Assembly: GCF_024207115.1 (NCBI RefSeq)
Contig: NZ_CP100128.1
Location: 2,356,001-2,420,000 of the forward strand
From: Chromobacterium sp. IIBBL 290-4
GTDB lineage: Bacteria > Pseudomonadota > Gammaproteobacteria > Burkholderiales > Chromobacteriaceae
Direction of reading: 5' to 3'
DNA: 64,000 bases
The translations under genes were made by a program, and so were the position numbers. How positions within the stretch are numbered: position 1 is the first letter of the stretch; each line of letters begins with the position of its first letter. The notes below the pieces were generated by a model, which did not search any database, was not told the origin of the DNA, and saw only the letters and a program-made list of their open reading frames with translations. This document shows, in pieces, positions 35,342-44,039 of this stretch.

Positions 35342-36103
35342 ATGGCTAATCGAGATCTGAAAAACACCCCACGTCCGGCCCGCGGGCGCAGTGGCTCCTC
35401 TTCTACTTCGTCGCGCAGCGGCGGCGGCGGGATGATGGCCGGCATCATCATCGGCTTGATCGTCGGCGTCGCCGTGGTGCTGGGGCTGGCGATGTTCCTG
35501 AACCGTTCGCCGGCGCCGTTCCAGTCCAAGAACGAACGCAAGGCGGAGACCTCCCAGGCGCCGACCGAAGTGCTGGCGCCGGGCACGCGCATTTCCGAGG
35601 CGTCGGCCTCGACCGCGCCGGCCCCGCAGGCTAAGCCCGCGCAGCAGCAGGCGACGCTGGACTCCACCGATACCGTGTCTTTGCCGCCGCCGGCCCCGGC
35701 GCATCCTGCTGAGGCCAAGCCCAAAGCTCAGGCCCCGTCGCAGCCGGCCAAGGCGGACAAGAACGACCAACGTTTCGATTTCTATAAAATCCTGCCCGGC
35801 CAGGTCGATGCGGTAACTTCCGATGCGAAAGGCGTAAAAAGCGGGGAACAAACCGCCTCGGCGCCTGCCAAAAAGGTTTATCTGCAACTGGGCGCCTTCC
35901 AGAACCAGGACGATGCAGACAATCTGAAGGCCAAGTTGGCGCTCTTGGGTGTCGAGGCCAAGATCCAGTCGGTCACCGTGCCTGACAAAGGCATGGTGCA
36001 TCGCGTGCGCGTTGGTCCGTTGAGCCGGCAAGACGAAGTGGATCGCGTGCGCGCCCAGTTGAAGCAGGATGGCATCAACGCCAGCGTGGTCAAGGCCGAA
36101 TAA
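35342..36103 (+). CDS. SPOR-domain cell-division protein, FtsN-like
   Basis: Bitopic inner-membrane protein with a periplasmic SPOR domain, which binds denuded glycan strands at the division site. 253 residues: short basic cytoplasmic N-terminus with a Gly/Ser-rich stretch, one membrane helix (MAGIIIGLIVGVAVVLGLAMFL, about 32-53), a long Ala/Pro/Lys linker, and the C-terminal SPOR domain (VYLQLGAFQNQDDADNLKAKL ... VHRVRVGPLS, about 180-250). The layout is that of FtsN, though short; the division-essential helices of E. coli FtsN cannot be confirmed by eye. It precedes dsbA by 33 bp. Confidence 0.85.
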   Translation: MANRDLKNTPRPARGRSGSSSTSSRSGGGGMMAGIIIGLIVGVAVVLGLAMFLNRSPAPFQSKNERKAETSQAPTEVLAPGTRISEASASTAPAPQAKPAQQQATLDSTDTVSLPPPAPAHPAEAKPKAQAPSQPAKADKNDQRFDFYKILPGQVDAVTSDAKGVKSGEQTASAPAKKVYLQLGAFQNQDDADNLKAKLALLGVEAKIQSVTVPDKGMVHRVRVGPLSRQDEVDRVRAQLKQDGINASVVKAE

Positions 36104-36136
36104 GGCATATCTGAATACAGGGGACGGAAAGTCAAA

Positions 36137-36751
36137 ATGAAGAAATGGTTGCTGATGATGTTGCTGGCCGCCAGCGGCATGGCGAACGCCGCGATTGAGC
36201 TGGGCAAGGATTACACGCTGCTGGCCACTCCGCAGCCGGTGGCGGATCCGAAGAAGGTGGAAGTGATCGAGTTTTTCTCTTATCACTGCATTCATTGCTA
36301 CGATGACGATGCCACCATCAACGCCTGGGCCAAGAAGCAGGCCAAGGACGTAAGCTTCCGCAAGGAGCAGATCGTTTGGCAAAAGGGCATGGAGGGCTTC
36401 GCCCGCATGTTCGCCACCTTCAAGGCCACCGGCACCTTCGACAAGCTGCATGGCCCGGCATTCGACGCGCAAATCAAGCAGCGCGCCAATCTGGCCGATC
36501 CCGAGCAGTTCACCGCCTGGATCAAGCAGCAAAAAGGCGTGGATAGCGCCAAGCTGCTGAAGACTTACAACTCCTTCGGCATCAACGCCCAGGTGGCGCG
36601 CGCGACGCAGATCACCCGCGACTACCGCATTGAAGGCACGCCGACCGTTATCGTCGATGGCAAGTACGTGGTTGTGACCGGCAAGCCGGAGCGCATGACG
36701 CAAGTGATGTCCGAGTTGATCGCCAAGGTCCGCAGCGAGAAAAAGCTGTAA
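36137..36751 (+). CDS. dsbA: Thiol:disulphide interchange protein DsbA
   Basis: Periplasmic oxidase that introduces disulphide bonds into secreted proteins. 204 residues with a signal peptide cut near ANAA (about 18-20). Thioredoxin fold with the active site CIHC at 51-54 in FFSYHCIHCYD, and cis-proline in GTPTVIVDG. E. coli DsbA has CPHC; Ile in place of Pro should change the redox potential. The helical insert is present at normal length. A terminator follows the stop. Confidence 0.94.
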   Translation: MKKWLLMMLLAASGMANAAIELGKDYTLLATPQPVADPKKVEVIEFFSYHCIHCYDDDATINAWAKKQAKDVSFRKEQIVWQKGMEGFARMFATFKATGTFDKLHGPAFDAQIKQRANLADPEQFTAWIKQQKGVDSAKLLKTYNSFGINAQVARATQITRDYRIEGTPTVIVDGKYVVVTGKPERMTQVMSELIAKVRSEKKL

Positions 36752-36779
36752 GCGAGAGCGCTGAGGCATGACTGTTGCG

Positions 36780-36806
36780 GCGGCCCGAAAGGGCCGCTTT
36801 TGTTTT
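36780..36806 (+). terminator. Terminator after dsbA
   Basis: Perfect stem GCGGCCC / GGGCCGC with a GAAA tetraloop, followed by TTTTGTTTT. Confidence 0.85.
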
Positions 36807-36863
36807 GGAGCGGGCGAGCTGGGAGGAAAAATAAGATTTATTGCATTTTGATGTAAAAAAGTC

Positions 36864-36892
36864 TTGACGGCCGATAAGCTCTAACGTACTAT
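36864..36892 (+). promoter_or_regulatory. Sigma-70 promoter of the initiator tRNA
   Basis: TTGACG (36864-36869), 17 bp, TACTAT (36887-36892), ending 13 bp before the tRNA 5' end. Confidence 0.8.
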
Positions 36893-36905
36893 GCAATCTC
36901 TCTGA

Positions 36906-36982
<77 letters not shown>

Positions 36983-36998
36983 AATAAGTACGCAAAAA

Positions 36999-37024
36999 GC
37001 CAACTCTTTAGGAGTTGGCCTTTT
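36999..37024 (+). terminator. Terminator of the initiator tRNA gene
   Basis: Perfect 8-bp stem GCCAACTC / GAGTTGGC with loop TTTAG, followed by CTTTT, 17 bp after the tRNA. Confidence 0.8.
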
Positions 37025-37144
37025 GCATTTCTACTCGCGGAATGCTGATTGAATTGTCCAGGTTAGATAACTTGGGAGGTGTTCTGGTTTGTTTGTAGGC
37101 CGCCTTGGTTTCTGGGAGTCGGCCTCGCTTGAAGTGCAGCAAGG

Positions 37145-37177
37145 AAAATGCCAATCACGGGGGTGATTGGCATTTTT
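37145..37177. terminator. Strong hairpin terminator beyond the acyltransferase
   Basis: A 14-bp perfect stem (37145-37158 with 37163-37176, loop GGGG) with A's on one side and T's on the other. It can end the minus-strand acyltransferase gene and also act on + strand transcripts. Confidence 0.8.
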
Positions 37178-37201
37178 CATATCAGGCTTTAGTTTTTAGT
37201 G

Positions 37202-38371
37202 TTACGGGTTTGCTATGGCCTGTGGTTGCTGTGACTTACGTTGCTTCGGTTGGCGTCCTCTTTCCATCATGGGTCGTTCGACCAGAATGTGTAGGATGGC
37301 TGCTATGGCTGAAACCAGAATGGCGGCGAGACCGGTCGCGGCCCAGAAATTCAAATTGGAGCTGGCGATGAGCGGGCGAAGCAGTAAGTTGTCAAAGCAA
37401 ATAGCCAGTGTGAGCCCGTGCAGCAGGTAGATGCCGTAACTCGCGTGTCCGAGTCGGATGGCGGGACGGGATGATAGGAGCCCGAATAGGCTGGCGCCGT
37501 TGGCGATCAGCATGAAGGCAAGTCCCAATGGAAGTGATTGCATTATGCTATATGGTGTTTTACTTCCATTTATTACAAATATAATGATGAGGGCGGCGAG
37601 AGTGGAGGCGATGTTGTTAGGAATAGCGAGTATCAGCTTTTCGCGTTGCAGCGAGGCGGTGAGCATGCCGATGGCGAAGAGCGTGCAATATGACCAGTTG
37701 TCTGATTTCAATGAATAAGAACAGATGGCGGCGATGAGCAGCAAGCAGAAGGATGCTGCCAAGTGCAGACGAGGTCTGGCGAGTAGAGATGCAGGCATCA
37801 AGGCGAGGTAGAACTTCCATTCATATTTCAGGGTCCATAATACGCCAGCAGTCAGGATCCAGACATTTTGGTAGCCGTTGAAGTCATGTTGTACAAGCAA
37901 GCCGACGGCATACCAGTGGACTAACTCCGCCATCAGCTCATTGGGCGCTTGGTTGATTTGAAATCCGCTGCGCGCGAAAACGATGAAAACGACGCAGCTT
38001 ACGGCAATCCAGTAGAGCGGCGCGATGCGATACAGGCGGCCGATGTAGAGTCGTTTCCAATCCATTCTACCGTTTCTGCTTAGCAATTTCCCCCAGAACA
38101 GATAAGCCGTAATCATGAAAAAGACACTGACGGCAATGCTGCCCAGTTGAGCGTAAAACCAGTCGGGCGGCAGGCTCCAGCGCCCAGTGTTCAGCCACTG
38201 ACGTGCAATGACGGCATGATGCAGCATCACGCTAAGAGCAAGGTAGCCGCGCAGCCCGTCCAGGCTACTGGCACGTTGCCGGCTATCGGAGTCTGGCGTA
38301 TCGAGAAAGCCCCATAACTTGTTCGAAAAAAACAAGGTGACCAGGGTGAGGATTGCAAGATAGATAGCCAT
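37202..38371 (-). CDS. Membrane acyltransferase, family 3 (OafA/NodX type)
   Basis: Polytopic inner-membrane enzyme that O-acylates a surface sugar, for example O-antigen, using an acyl donor from the cytoplasm. 389 residues, about ten membrane helices. Family marks: SSLDGLRGYLALSVMLHHAVIA (the RGYLAxxVxxHH catalytic histidine), SVFFMITAYLFWGKL, GRLYRIAPLYW, and near the end LGHASYGIYLLHG. The C-terminus is short and basic after RPMMERG. A single gene with its own terminator. Substrate not determinable; linkage to polysaccharide genes is distant. Confidence 0.88.
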   Translation of the reverse strand: MAIYLAILTLVTLFFSNKLWGFLDTPDSDSRQRASSLDGLRGYLALSVMLHHAVIARQWLNTGRWSLPPDWFYAQLGSIAVSVFFMITAYLFWGKLLSRNGRMDWKRLYIGRLYRIAPLYWIAVSCVVFIVFARSGFQINQAPNELMAELVHWYAVGLLVQHDFNGYQNVWILTAGVLWTLKYEWKFYLALMPASLLARPRLHLAASFCLLLIAAICSYSLKSDNWSYCTLFAIGMLTASLQREKLILAIPNNIASTLAALIIIFVINGSKTPYSIMQSLPLGLAFMLIANGASLFGLLSSRPAIRLGHASYGIYLLHGLTLAICFDNLLLRPLIASSNLNFWAATGLAAILVSAIAAILHILVERPMMERGRQPKQRKSQQPQAIANP

Positions 38372-39134
38372 GAAGAGTGGAGGAATTGTGGCAATCTACA
38401 ATGTTAACATTTGTTGGCGGCCTGGTTGGCAATATGATGAGTAGGTATCCCTGCTCCGGCTTCGAGCTGACTGTGTATTGTTAGTGCATAAATGTTTCGG
38501 GCGAAGACCGAGTCTGCAGCTTTGGATGGTCCTGTGGCGGAGGCTGTTTGTGCTCGTGAGATCAAGTTATTTTTTGTTGTTTTGAATGTAACGATTTGCA
38601 ACATCGCAGATATTTGTAGTTTCTTCATGACAATGTCCCAAGCCCTTGTGCGGGCTACTGTTTTTATCCCAGCCTTACGTTGATCTTCATCAGGCGAAAT
38701 GCATAATTTGCCATTCGCCAGTCTTGATCATGGTCAAGACTCTTGAAATATCAGGCAAAAATGTTTCTAATACGCCCGCTCGACTCGTGTCCTGCGGCGT
38801 TTTGCCGCAGCAGGGCAGGGGGCGGAGCAGATGTTTGTGCTTGCCGAATGCTTGTCTCTCCGCGTCGGGTCCCGGCGCTTCACTCGGACTTGTGTTTTCA
38901 GCCGTCACGTCATCGATCGGAAGCGATTGTGGAATCGCTTCCCCGGAGCGGGTCCGCCGTGGAAACGGATGCGCGCCGGTCATTCGCGGAACCCGCGAGC
39001 CCTAAAAGTCTGTTGTTTTGCCTGGCGGCGCCGCAAAGCCCGTCTGCCGAACATTTCGCTGGCGTTGGAGCATGGCTCGCAACGCCTGTTGCGCATCGTC
39101 GCGAAGAAAGATTTTTAACCTGTAAAGTCGTAAG
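38372..39134. other. 763-bp intergenic region upstream of cyoA
   Basis: No convincing gene. A 74-codon minus-strand frame (38404-38628) has a poor ribosome site and no recognisable motif and was not called. The region holds the FNR-like palindrome at 38720-38741 and a hairpin (CTGCGGC / GCCGCAG, 38792-38810). Downstream of it is a long GC-rich leader before cyoA, which could be an untranslated leader. Confidence 0.6.
38720..38741. promoter_or_regulatory. FNR/ANR-like palindromic operator upstream of cyo
   Basis: AGTCTTGA, six bases, TCAAGACT is an 8-bp perfect dyad. Its core TTGAT-CATG-GTCAA (38724-38737) matches the FNR box TTGAT-N4-ATCAA with one mismatch. It lies about 400 bp before cyoA; oxygen control of the quinol oxidase would make sense but is inferred. 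Confidence 0.55.
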
Positions 39135-40073
39135 ATGAGAAACCATAGACCCTCCCGCCTGTTGTGGGGACTGGCTCCGCTCGTCGCGCTGCTCTCGGGA
39201 TGTCAAGGCGGTATCCTTGACCCCAAGGGCCCCGTGGCCGCCGGACAAAAGTCCCTGATCATCACGGCAACCGCGCTGATGCTGCTGGTGGTCATCCCGG
39301 TAATCGTGATGACCCTGATGTTTGCCTGGAAGTACCGGGCTAGCAACAAGGACGCCGCCTACGAGCCGAAATGGTCGCATTCGACCAAGATCGAGCTGGT
39401 GGTTTGGCTGATTCCTTGCGTCATCATTGCCTTCCTGGCCACGCTGACCTGGAAGACCACCCACGAGCTGGACCCCTATCGTCCGCTGGAATCGGCGCAG
39501 AAGCCCATCCAGGTGCAAGTGGTCGCGCTGAACTGGAAGTGGTTGTTCATCTACCCTGAGCAGCAGATCGCCTCCGTCAACGAACTGGCCTTCCCGGCCG
39601 GCACGCCGGTGAGCTTCAAGATCACCTCCGACGCCGCGATGAACTCCTTCTTCATTCCGCAGCTGGGCGGCCAGATCTACGCCATGGCGGGCATGCAGAC
39701 CCAATTGCATCTGCTGGCCAATGAGCCGGGCACCTACAAGGGTTTCTCGTCCAACTACAGCGGCGCCGGTTTCTCCGGCATGAAGTTCAACGCCATCGCC
39801 ACCAAGACCCCGGAAGAGTTCAACGCCTGGGTCGCCAAGGTGAAGGCCTCCAGCCAGAAGCTGGATGCCGGCAACTATCTGCAGCTGTTGAAGCCGAGCG
39901 AGAAGAACCCGGTGGCTTACTATTCCGCCACCACGCCGTATCTGTTCGAAGCCGTGCTGCATAAGTACATGGCGGGCCGTCCGTCGCTGGCTGAGAGCGA
40001 CGACGCGATCAAGCTGGCCAAGATGACCAAAGAACTGTGCGCCGCGATCACCCCGCCGGTCGTCAAGGAGTAA
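39135..40073 (+). CDS. cyoA: Cytochrome bo3 ubiquinol oxidase subunit II
   Basis: Subunit II of the proton-pumping quinol oxidase. 312 residues: lipoprotein signal with lipobox LLSGC (Cys23), two membrane helices (about 40-62 and 85-105), then a periplasmic cupredoxin domain (VQVVALNWKWLFIYPEQQ, FFIPQLGGQIYAMAGM). The Cu-A ligands of cytochrome c oxidases are absent: where CxxxC would stand the sequence reads SGAGFSGM, the mark of quinol oxidases. First gene of cyoABCDE, with cyoB 6 bp downstream. Confidence 0.96.
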   Translation: MRNHRPSRLLWGLAPLVALLSGCQGGILDPKGPVAAGQKSLIITATALMLLVVIPVIVMTLMFAWKYRASNKDAAYEPKWSHSTKIELVVWLIPCVIIAFLATLTWKTTHELDPYRPLESAQKPIQVQVVALNWKWLFIYPEQQIASVNELAFPAGTPVSFKITSDAAMNSFFIPQLGGQIYAMAGMQTQLHLLANEPGTYKGFSSNYSGAGFSGMKFNAIATKTPEEFNAWVAKVKASSQKLDAGNYLQLLKPSEKNPVAYYSATTPYLFEAVLHKYMAGRPSLAESDDAIKLAKMTKELCAAITPPVVKE

Positions 40074-40079
40074 CGATTA

Positions 40080-42122
40080 ATGTGGTTAGGTAAACTGACT
40101 CTGGACGCGATCCCGTACCATGAGCCCATCATTATGGGGGCGCTGGGAGGCGCCGGCCTGATGGGGCTGATGCTGTTCGCGCTCATCACCAAGTTCGGCA
40201 AGTGGGGCTATCTCTGGAAAGAGTGGCTGACCTCGGTCGATCACAAGAAAATCGGCGTGATGTACATCATCGTCGCCATGATCATGCTGCTGCGCGGCTT
40301 CGCCGACGCGCTGATGATGCGTACCCAATTGGCTGTCGCCACCGGCGGCGGGCACGGCATTTTCCCGCCTGAACACTACGATCAGATCTTCACCGCCCAC
40401 GGCGTGATCATGATCATCTTCATGGCGATGCCGTTCATGACCGGCCTGATGAACATCGTGGTGCCGCTGCAAATCGGCGCGCGCGACGTGGCCTTCCCCT
40501 TCCTGAACTCGCTGAGCTTCTGGCTGCTGGTGTCCGCGGTGATCCTGGTCAACCTGTCGCTGGGCGTGGGCAACTTCGCCCGCACCGGCTGGGTGGCTTA
40601 TCCGCCGCTGGCTGAGCTGGGCTTCAGTCCCGACGTGGGGGTGGATTACTATATCTGGGCCTTGCAGCTATCAGGCCTGGGCACGACGCTGACGGCCATC
40701 AACTTCCTGGTGACCGTGATCAAGATGCGCGCGCCTGGCATGAAGCTGATGGAAATGCCGATCTTCACCTGGACCTGCACCTGGGCCAACGTGCTGATCG
40801 CGACCTCCTTCCCGATTCTGACCGGCGCGCTGGCTATGCTGACGCTGGACCGCTACCTCGACTTCCACTTCTTCACCGCGGAAGCGGGCGGCAACGCCAT
40901 GATGTACCTGAACCTGTTCTGGGCCTGGGGCCACCCCGAGGTTTACATTCTGGTTCTGCCGGCCTTCGGCATTTTCTCGGAAGTGGTGTCCACTTTCGCC
41001 GGCAAGCGCCTGTTCGGCCACAAGTCCATGATCTACGCCAGCGGCGCCATCTCGGTGCTGGGATTCATGGTTTGGCTGCACCACTTCTTCACGATGGGCT
41101 CCGGCGCCAACGTGAACGCCTTCTTCGGCATCGCGACGATGATCATCTCGATCCCGACCGGCGTGAAGCTGTTCAACTGGCTGTTCACCATCTACAAGGG
41201 CCGCCTGCGCTTTGAAACCCCGATCCTGTGGACCCTGGGCTTCATGGTGACCTTCTCGATCGGCGGCATGACCGGCGTGCTGCTGGCCGTGCCGGGCGCT
41301 GACTACGTGCTGCACAACAGCCTGTTCCTGATCGCCCACTTCCACAACACCATCATCGGCGGCGCCGTGTTCGGCTATCTGGCCGGCTTCACCTTCTGGT
41401 TCCCGAAAGTGTTCGGCTTCAAGCTGGAGCCCAAGCTGGGCAAGGCTGCGTTCTGGTTCTGGCAGATCGGCTTCATGTTCGCCTTCATGCCGCTGTACGT
41501 GCTGGGCTTCATGGGCATGACCCGTCGCCTGAACTACACCAACAACCCGGAATTTGAACCGTGGCTGTACCTGGCCCTGTTCGGCGCGCTGCTGATCGCC
41601 GCCGGCATCGGCTGCCAGCTGCTGCAGATCGTGGTGAGCGTGATCAAGCGCAATGAGCTGAAGGACGAAACCGGCGATCCGTGGAATGGCCATACCCTGG
41701 AATGGTCCACTTCTTCCCCGGCCCCGTTCTACAACTTCGCCAAGCTGCCGCACGTGCACGACATCGACGCCTTCACCGACATGAAGGAAAAGGGCGTGGC
41801 TTACGCAGTGCCGAAGTCCTACGAACCCATCCACATGCCGCGCAACACCTCGGCTGGCGTATTCATCGGTCTGTTCTCCACCGTGTTCGGTTTCGCGATG
41901 ATCTGGCACATCTGGTGGCTGGCCATCGTTGGCCTGGTAGGCATCATCGGCAGCATGCTGGCCCGCGCCTACGACAACAACCTGGACTACTACGTGCAGC
42001 CGGATGAAGTGGAAGCGATCGAGCGCGCCCGCTTCGAAAAGCTGGGCATCGATGTGGACAACTACACCGAGCGCGATCAGAGCAAGCCGAAAAAGGCCGC
42101 TCGTCCGACCACGACCGCGTAA
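40080..42122 (+). CDS. cyoB: Cytochrome bo3 ubiquinol oxidase subunit I
   Basis: Catalytic subunit that reduces oxygen to water and pumps protons. 680 residues, about fifteen hydrophobic helices. Visible ligands: low-spin haem His in [21 protein letters not shown], Cu-B ligands in [17 protein letters not shown] with the His-Tyr pair, [11 protein letters not shown], and the high-spin haem/low-spin haem pair [18 protein letters not shown] lies before the ATG. The C-terminal extension with [11 protein letters not shown] is basic. Cotranscribed with cyoA and cyoC. Confidence 0.97.
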   Translation: MWLGKLTLDAIPYHEPIIMGALGGAGLMGLMLFALITKFGKWGYLWKEWLTSVDHKKIGVMYIIVAMIMLLRGFADALMMRTQLAVATGGGHGIFPPEHYDQIFTAHGVIMIIFMAMPFMTGLMNIVVPLQIGARDVAFPFLNSLSFWLLVSAVILVNLSLGVGNFARTGWVAYPPLAELGFSPDVGVDYYIWALQLSGLGTTLTAINFLVTVIKMRAPGMKLMEMPIFTWTCTWANVLIATSFPILTGALAMLTLDRYLDFHFFTAEAGGNAMMYLNLFWAWGHPEVYILVLPAFGIFSEVVSTFAGKRLFGHKSMIYASGAISVLGFMVWLHHFFTMGSGANVNAFFGIATMIISIPTGVKLFNWLFTIYKGRLRFETPILWTLGFMVTFSIGGMTGVLLAVPGADYVLHNSLFLIAHFHNTIIGGAVFGYLAGFTFWFPKVFGFKLEPKLGKAAFWFWQIGFMFAFMPLYVLGFMGMTRRLNYTNNPEFEPWLYLALFGALLIAAGIGCQLLQIVVSVIKRNELKDETGDPWNGHTLEWSTSSPAPFYNFAKLPHVHDIDAFTDMKEKGVAYAVPKSYEPIHMPRNTSAGVFIGLFSTVFGFAMIWHIWWLAIVGLVGIIGSMLARAYDNNLDYYVQPDEVEAIERARFEKLGIDVDNYTERDQSKPKKAARPTTTA

Positions 42123-42137
42123 CAGGCTGGATTCGAC

Positions 42138-42749
42138 ATGACGACAATTGTAAAAGATGCGCATGACGCGCATGAGGATCACGAGCACCACGACAGCAGT
42201 TCGCAGACTGTCCTGGGCTTCTGGTTCTATCTGATGACCGACTGCATTTTGTTCGCGACCGCGTTCGCGGCCTATGCAGTGCTGTTCCGCAACGTGGCCG
42301 AAGGCGTTTCCGGCAAGGAAATCTTCGAACTGCCGTACGTGCTGGTGGAAACCGCGGCGCTGCTGCTGTCGTCCATCACCTATGGCTTCGCGATGATCGC
42401 GGGTCAAAAGGGCAACAAGTCGGCCGTTCTCGGCTGGCTGGCTGTCACCTTCTTGTTCGGCGCGGCGTTCATCGGCCTGGAAATCAATGAATTCCACCAC
42501 CTGATCGCCGAGGGCCACGGCCCGCAGAAGAGCGCCTTCCTGTCGGCCTTCTTCGGCCTGGTGGGCCTGCACGGCCTGCACGTGACCGCCGGCCTGATCT
42601 GGATGGGCGTGATGATGGCTGAAGTGGTGAAGACTGGCCTGACCAGCCGCGCCATGACTCGCCTGAACTGCCTGTCGCTGTTCTGGCACTTCCTCGACAT
42701 CGTGTGGATCTGCGTATTCACCGTCGTCTACCTGAAAGGAGCCATGTGA
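42138..42749 (+). CDS. cyoC: Cytochrome bo3 ubiquinol oxidase subunit III
   Basis: Structural membrane subunit of the quinol oxidase. 203 residues. His/Asp-rich N-terminus ([13 protein letters not shown]), five hydrophobic helices, and the family pattern [51 protein letters not shown] and [18 protein letters not shown]. The stop TGA overlaps the cyoD start (TGATG), so translation is coupled. Confidence 0.96.
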   Translation: MTTIVKDAHDAHEDHEHHDSSSQTVLGFWFYLMTDCILFATAFAAYAVLFRNVAEGVSGKEIFELPYVLVETAALLLSSITYGFAMIAGQKGNKSAVLGWLAVTFLFGAAFIGLEINEFHHLIAEGHGPQKSAFLSAFFGLVGLHGLHVTAGLIWMGVMMAEVVKTGLTSRAMTRLNCLSLFWHFLDIVWICVFTVVYLKGAM

Positions 42750-43069
42750 TGAGCCACGCGCATGAGCATGCTAGCCACGGCAGCGTGAAAAGCTATGTGA
42801 TCGGCTTTGTGCTGTCGGTGATCCTCACCGCCATTCCGTTCTGGATGGTGATGGGCGGCGCCTTCACCAAGCAGGCTACCTTCATCGGCATCTTCGCATT
42901 GGCGGTGGTGCAGATCTTGGTGCACTTGAAGTATTTCCTGCACCTGGACTTCAGCAAGGAAGGCAAGCTCAACAGCTTCTCCTTCCTGTTCACCGGCATG
43001 GTGATCGTGTTGCTGGTGGGTCTGTCGATCTGGATCATCTACACCGCCGACGCGCTGATGATGCGCTGA
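42749..43069 (+). CDS. cyoD: Cytochrome bo3 ubiquinol oxidase subunit IV
   Basis: Small membrane subunit that helps assemble the quinol oxidase. ATG 42749 overlaps the cyoC stop and gives 106 residues, the family size. Three membrane helices; typical segments are [36 protein letters not shown] and [14 protein letters not shown]. The N-terminus is His-rich ([10 protein letters not shown]). Confidence 0.95.
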   Translation: MSHAHEHASHGSVKSYVIGFVLSVILTAIPFWMVMGGAFTKQATFIGIFALAVVQILVHLKYFLHLDFSKEGKLNSFSFLFTGMVIVLLVGLSIWIIYTADALMMR

Positions 43070-43080
43070 GGAAGGCTGAA

Positions 43081-43986
43081 TTGAAGTTCAAGCGTTATCT
43101 TCAGGTCACCAAGCCGGGCATCATCTTCGGCAACCTGATCTCGGCCGCCGGCGGTTTCCTGCTGGCGGCGCAGGGCTCGGTTGACTGGTGGCTGCTCGCG
43201 GCCACCGTCATCGGCTTGTCGCTGGTGGTGGCTTCCGGCTGCGCGATCAACAACTGCATCGACCAGGACATCGACGCCAAGATGGCCCGCACCCAGAAAC
43301 GGGTGCTGGTCACCGGCGCGATGAGCACCAAGGCGGCGCTGGCGCATGGCGTGGTGCTGGGCCTGGCGGGCTTCGCCCTGCTGTGGTTCGGCACCAACCC
43401 GCTGGCCACCGGCTGCGTGCTGTTCGGCTTTGTGATCTATGTCGGCGTGTACAGCCTGTATATGAAGCGCAATTCGGTATACGGCACCGTGGTGGGCAGC
43501 CTGTCCGGCGCCGTGCCGCCGGTGGCCGGCTACTGCGCCGTCACCGGCCGCTTCGATATGGGCGCGGCCATCCTGCTGCTGATGTTCAGCTTGTGGCAGA
43601 TGCCGCACTCTTACGCCATCGCCATCTTCCGCTTCAAGGACTACGAAGCGGCGGGCATTCCGGTGTTGCCGGTGGTGAAGGGCATTTCCGCGGCCAAGCA
43701 GCAGATCGTGCTCTACATCCTGGCTTTCGCCGCGGCGACGGTGATGCTGGCGTTCGGCGGCTATGCCGGCTACGGCTATCTGGCGGTGGCTTGCGCCACC
43801 AGCCTGTGGTGGCTGAAGATGGCGCTGACCGGCTACAAGCGCGAAGTCGATGACCGCGCCTGGGCGCGCCAGGTGTTCTTCTTCTCCATCATCACCATCA
43901 CCGCCTTGTCGGTGATGATGGCGGTGGACGGCAAGAGCCCGGCAGCCGGCGGACAGCGCGTCATGATGGCCTCCAGCCAGTATTGA
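43081..43986 (+). CDS. cyoE: Protohaem IX farnesyltransferase (haem O synthase)
   Basis: Membrane prenyltransferase (UbiA superfamily) that converts haem B to haem O for the oxidase. 301 residues with nine hydrophobic helices. It starts with TTG 43081, which has AGGAAGG eight bases upstream and no in-frame ATG close by. The prenyl-diphosphate/Mg sites are [15 protein letters not shown] (about 57-71) and [20 protein letters not shown]. The N-terminal [20 protein letters not shown] is the family start. Last gene of cyoABCDE. Confidence 0.95.
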   Translation: MKFKRYLQVTKPGIIFGNLISAAGGFLLAAQGSVDWWLLAATVIGLSLVVASGCAINNCIDQDIDAKMARTQKRVLVTGAMSTKAALAHGVVLGLAGFALLWFGTNPLATGCVLFGFVIYVGVYSLYMKRNSVYGTVVGSLSGAVPPVAGYCAVTGRFDMGAAILLLMFSLWQMPHSYAIAIFRFKDYEAAGIPVLPVVKGISAAKQQIVLYILAFAAATVMLAFGGYAGYGYLAVACATSLWWLKMALTGYKREVDDRAWARQVFFFSIITITALSVMMAVDGKSPAAGGQRVMMASSQY

Positions 43987-44004
43987 CCGCGTCAAGGCGC
44001 AAGC

Positions 44005-44032
44005 AAAAGGCATCCTTAGGGATGCCTTTTTT
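44005..44032. terminator. Terminator shared by cyoE and the convergent binding-protein gene
   Basis: Stem GGCATCC / GGATGCC, extended by AAAA/TTTT, loop TTAG, followed by TTTTTT on the + strand. It lies between two convergent genes. Confidence 0.85.
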
Positions 44033-44039
44033 CATGGTC

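Noticed and set aside
38404..38628. 74-codon minus-strand frame upstream of cyoA
   Set aside because: Weak ribosome site and no recognisable motif or signal peptide; could be real but cannot be supported.
40671..42689. 672-codon minus-strand frame opposite cyoB/cyoC
   Set aside because: Antisense shadow of membrane-protein genes; composition is typical of reversed hydrophobic codons.
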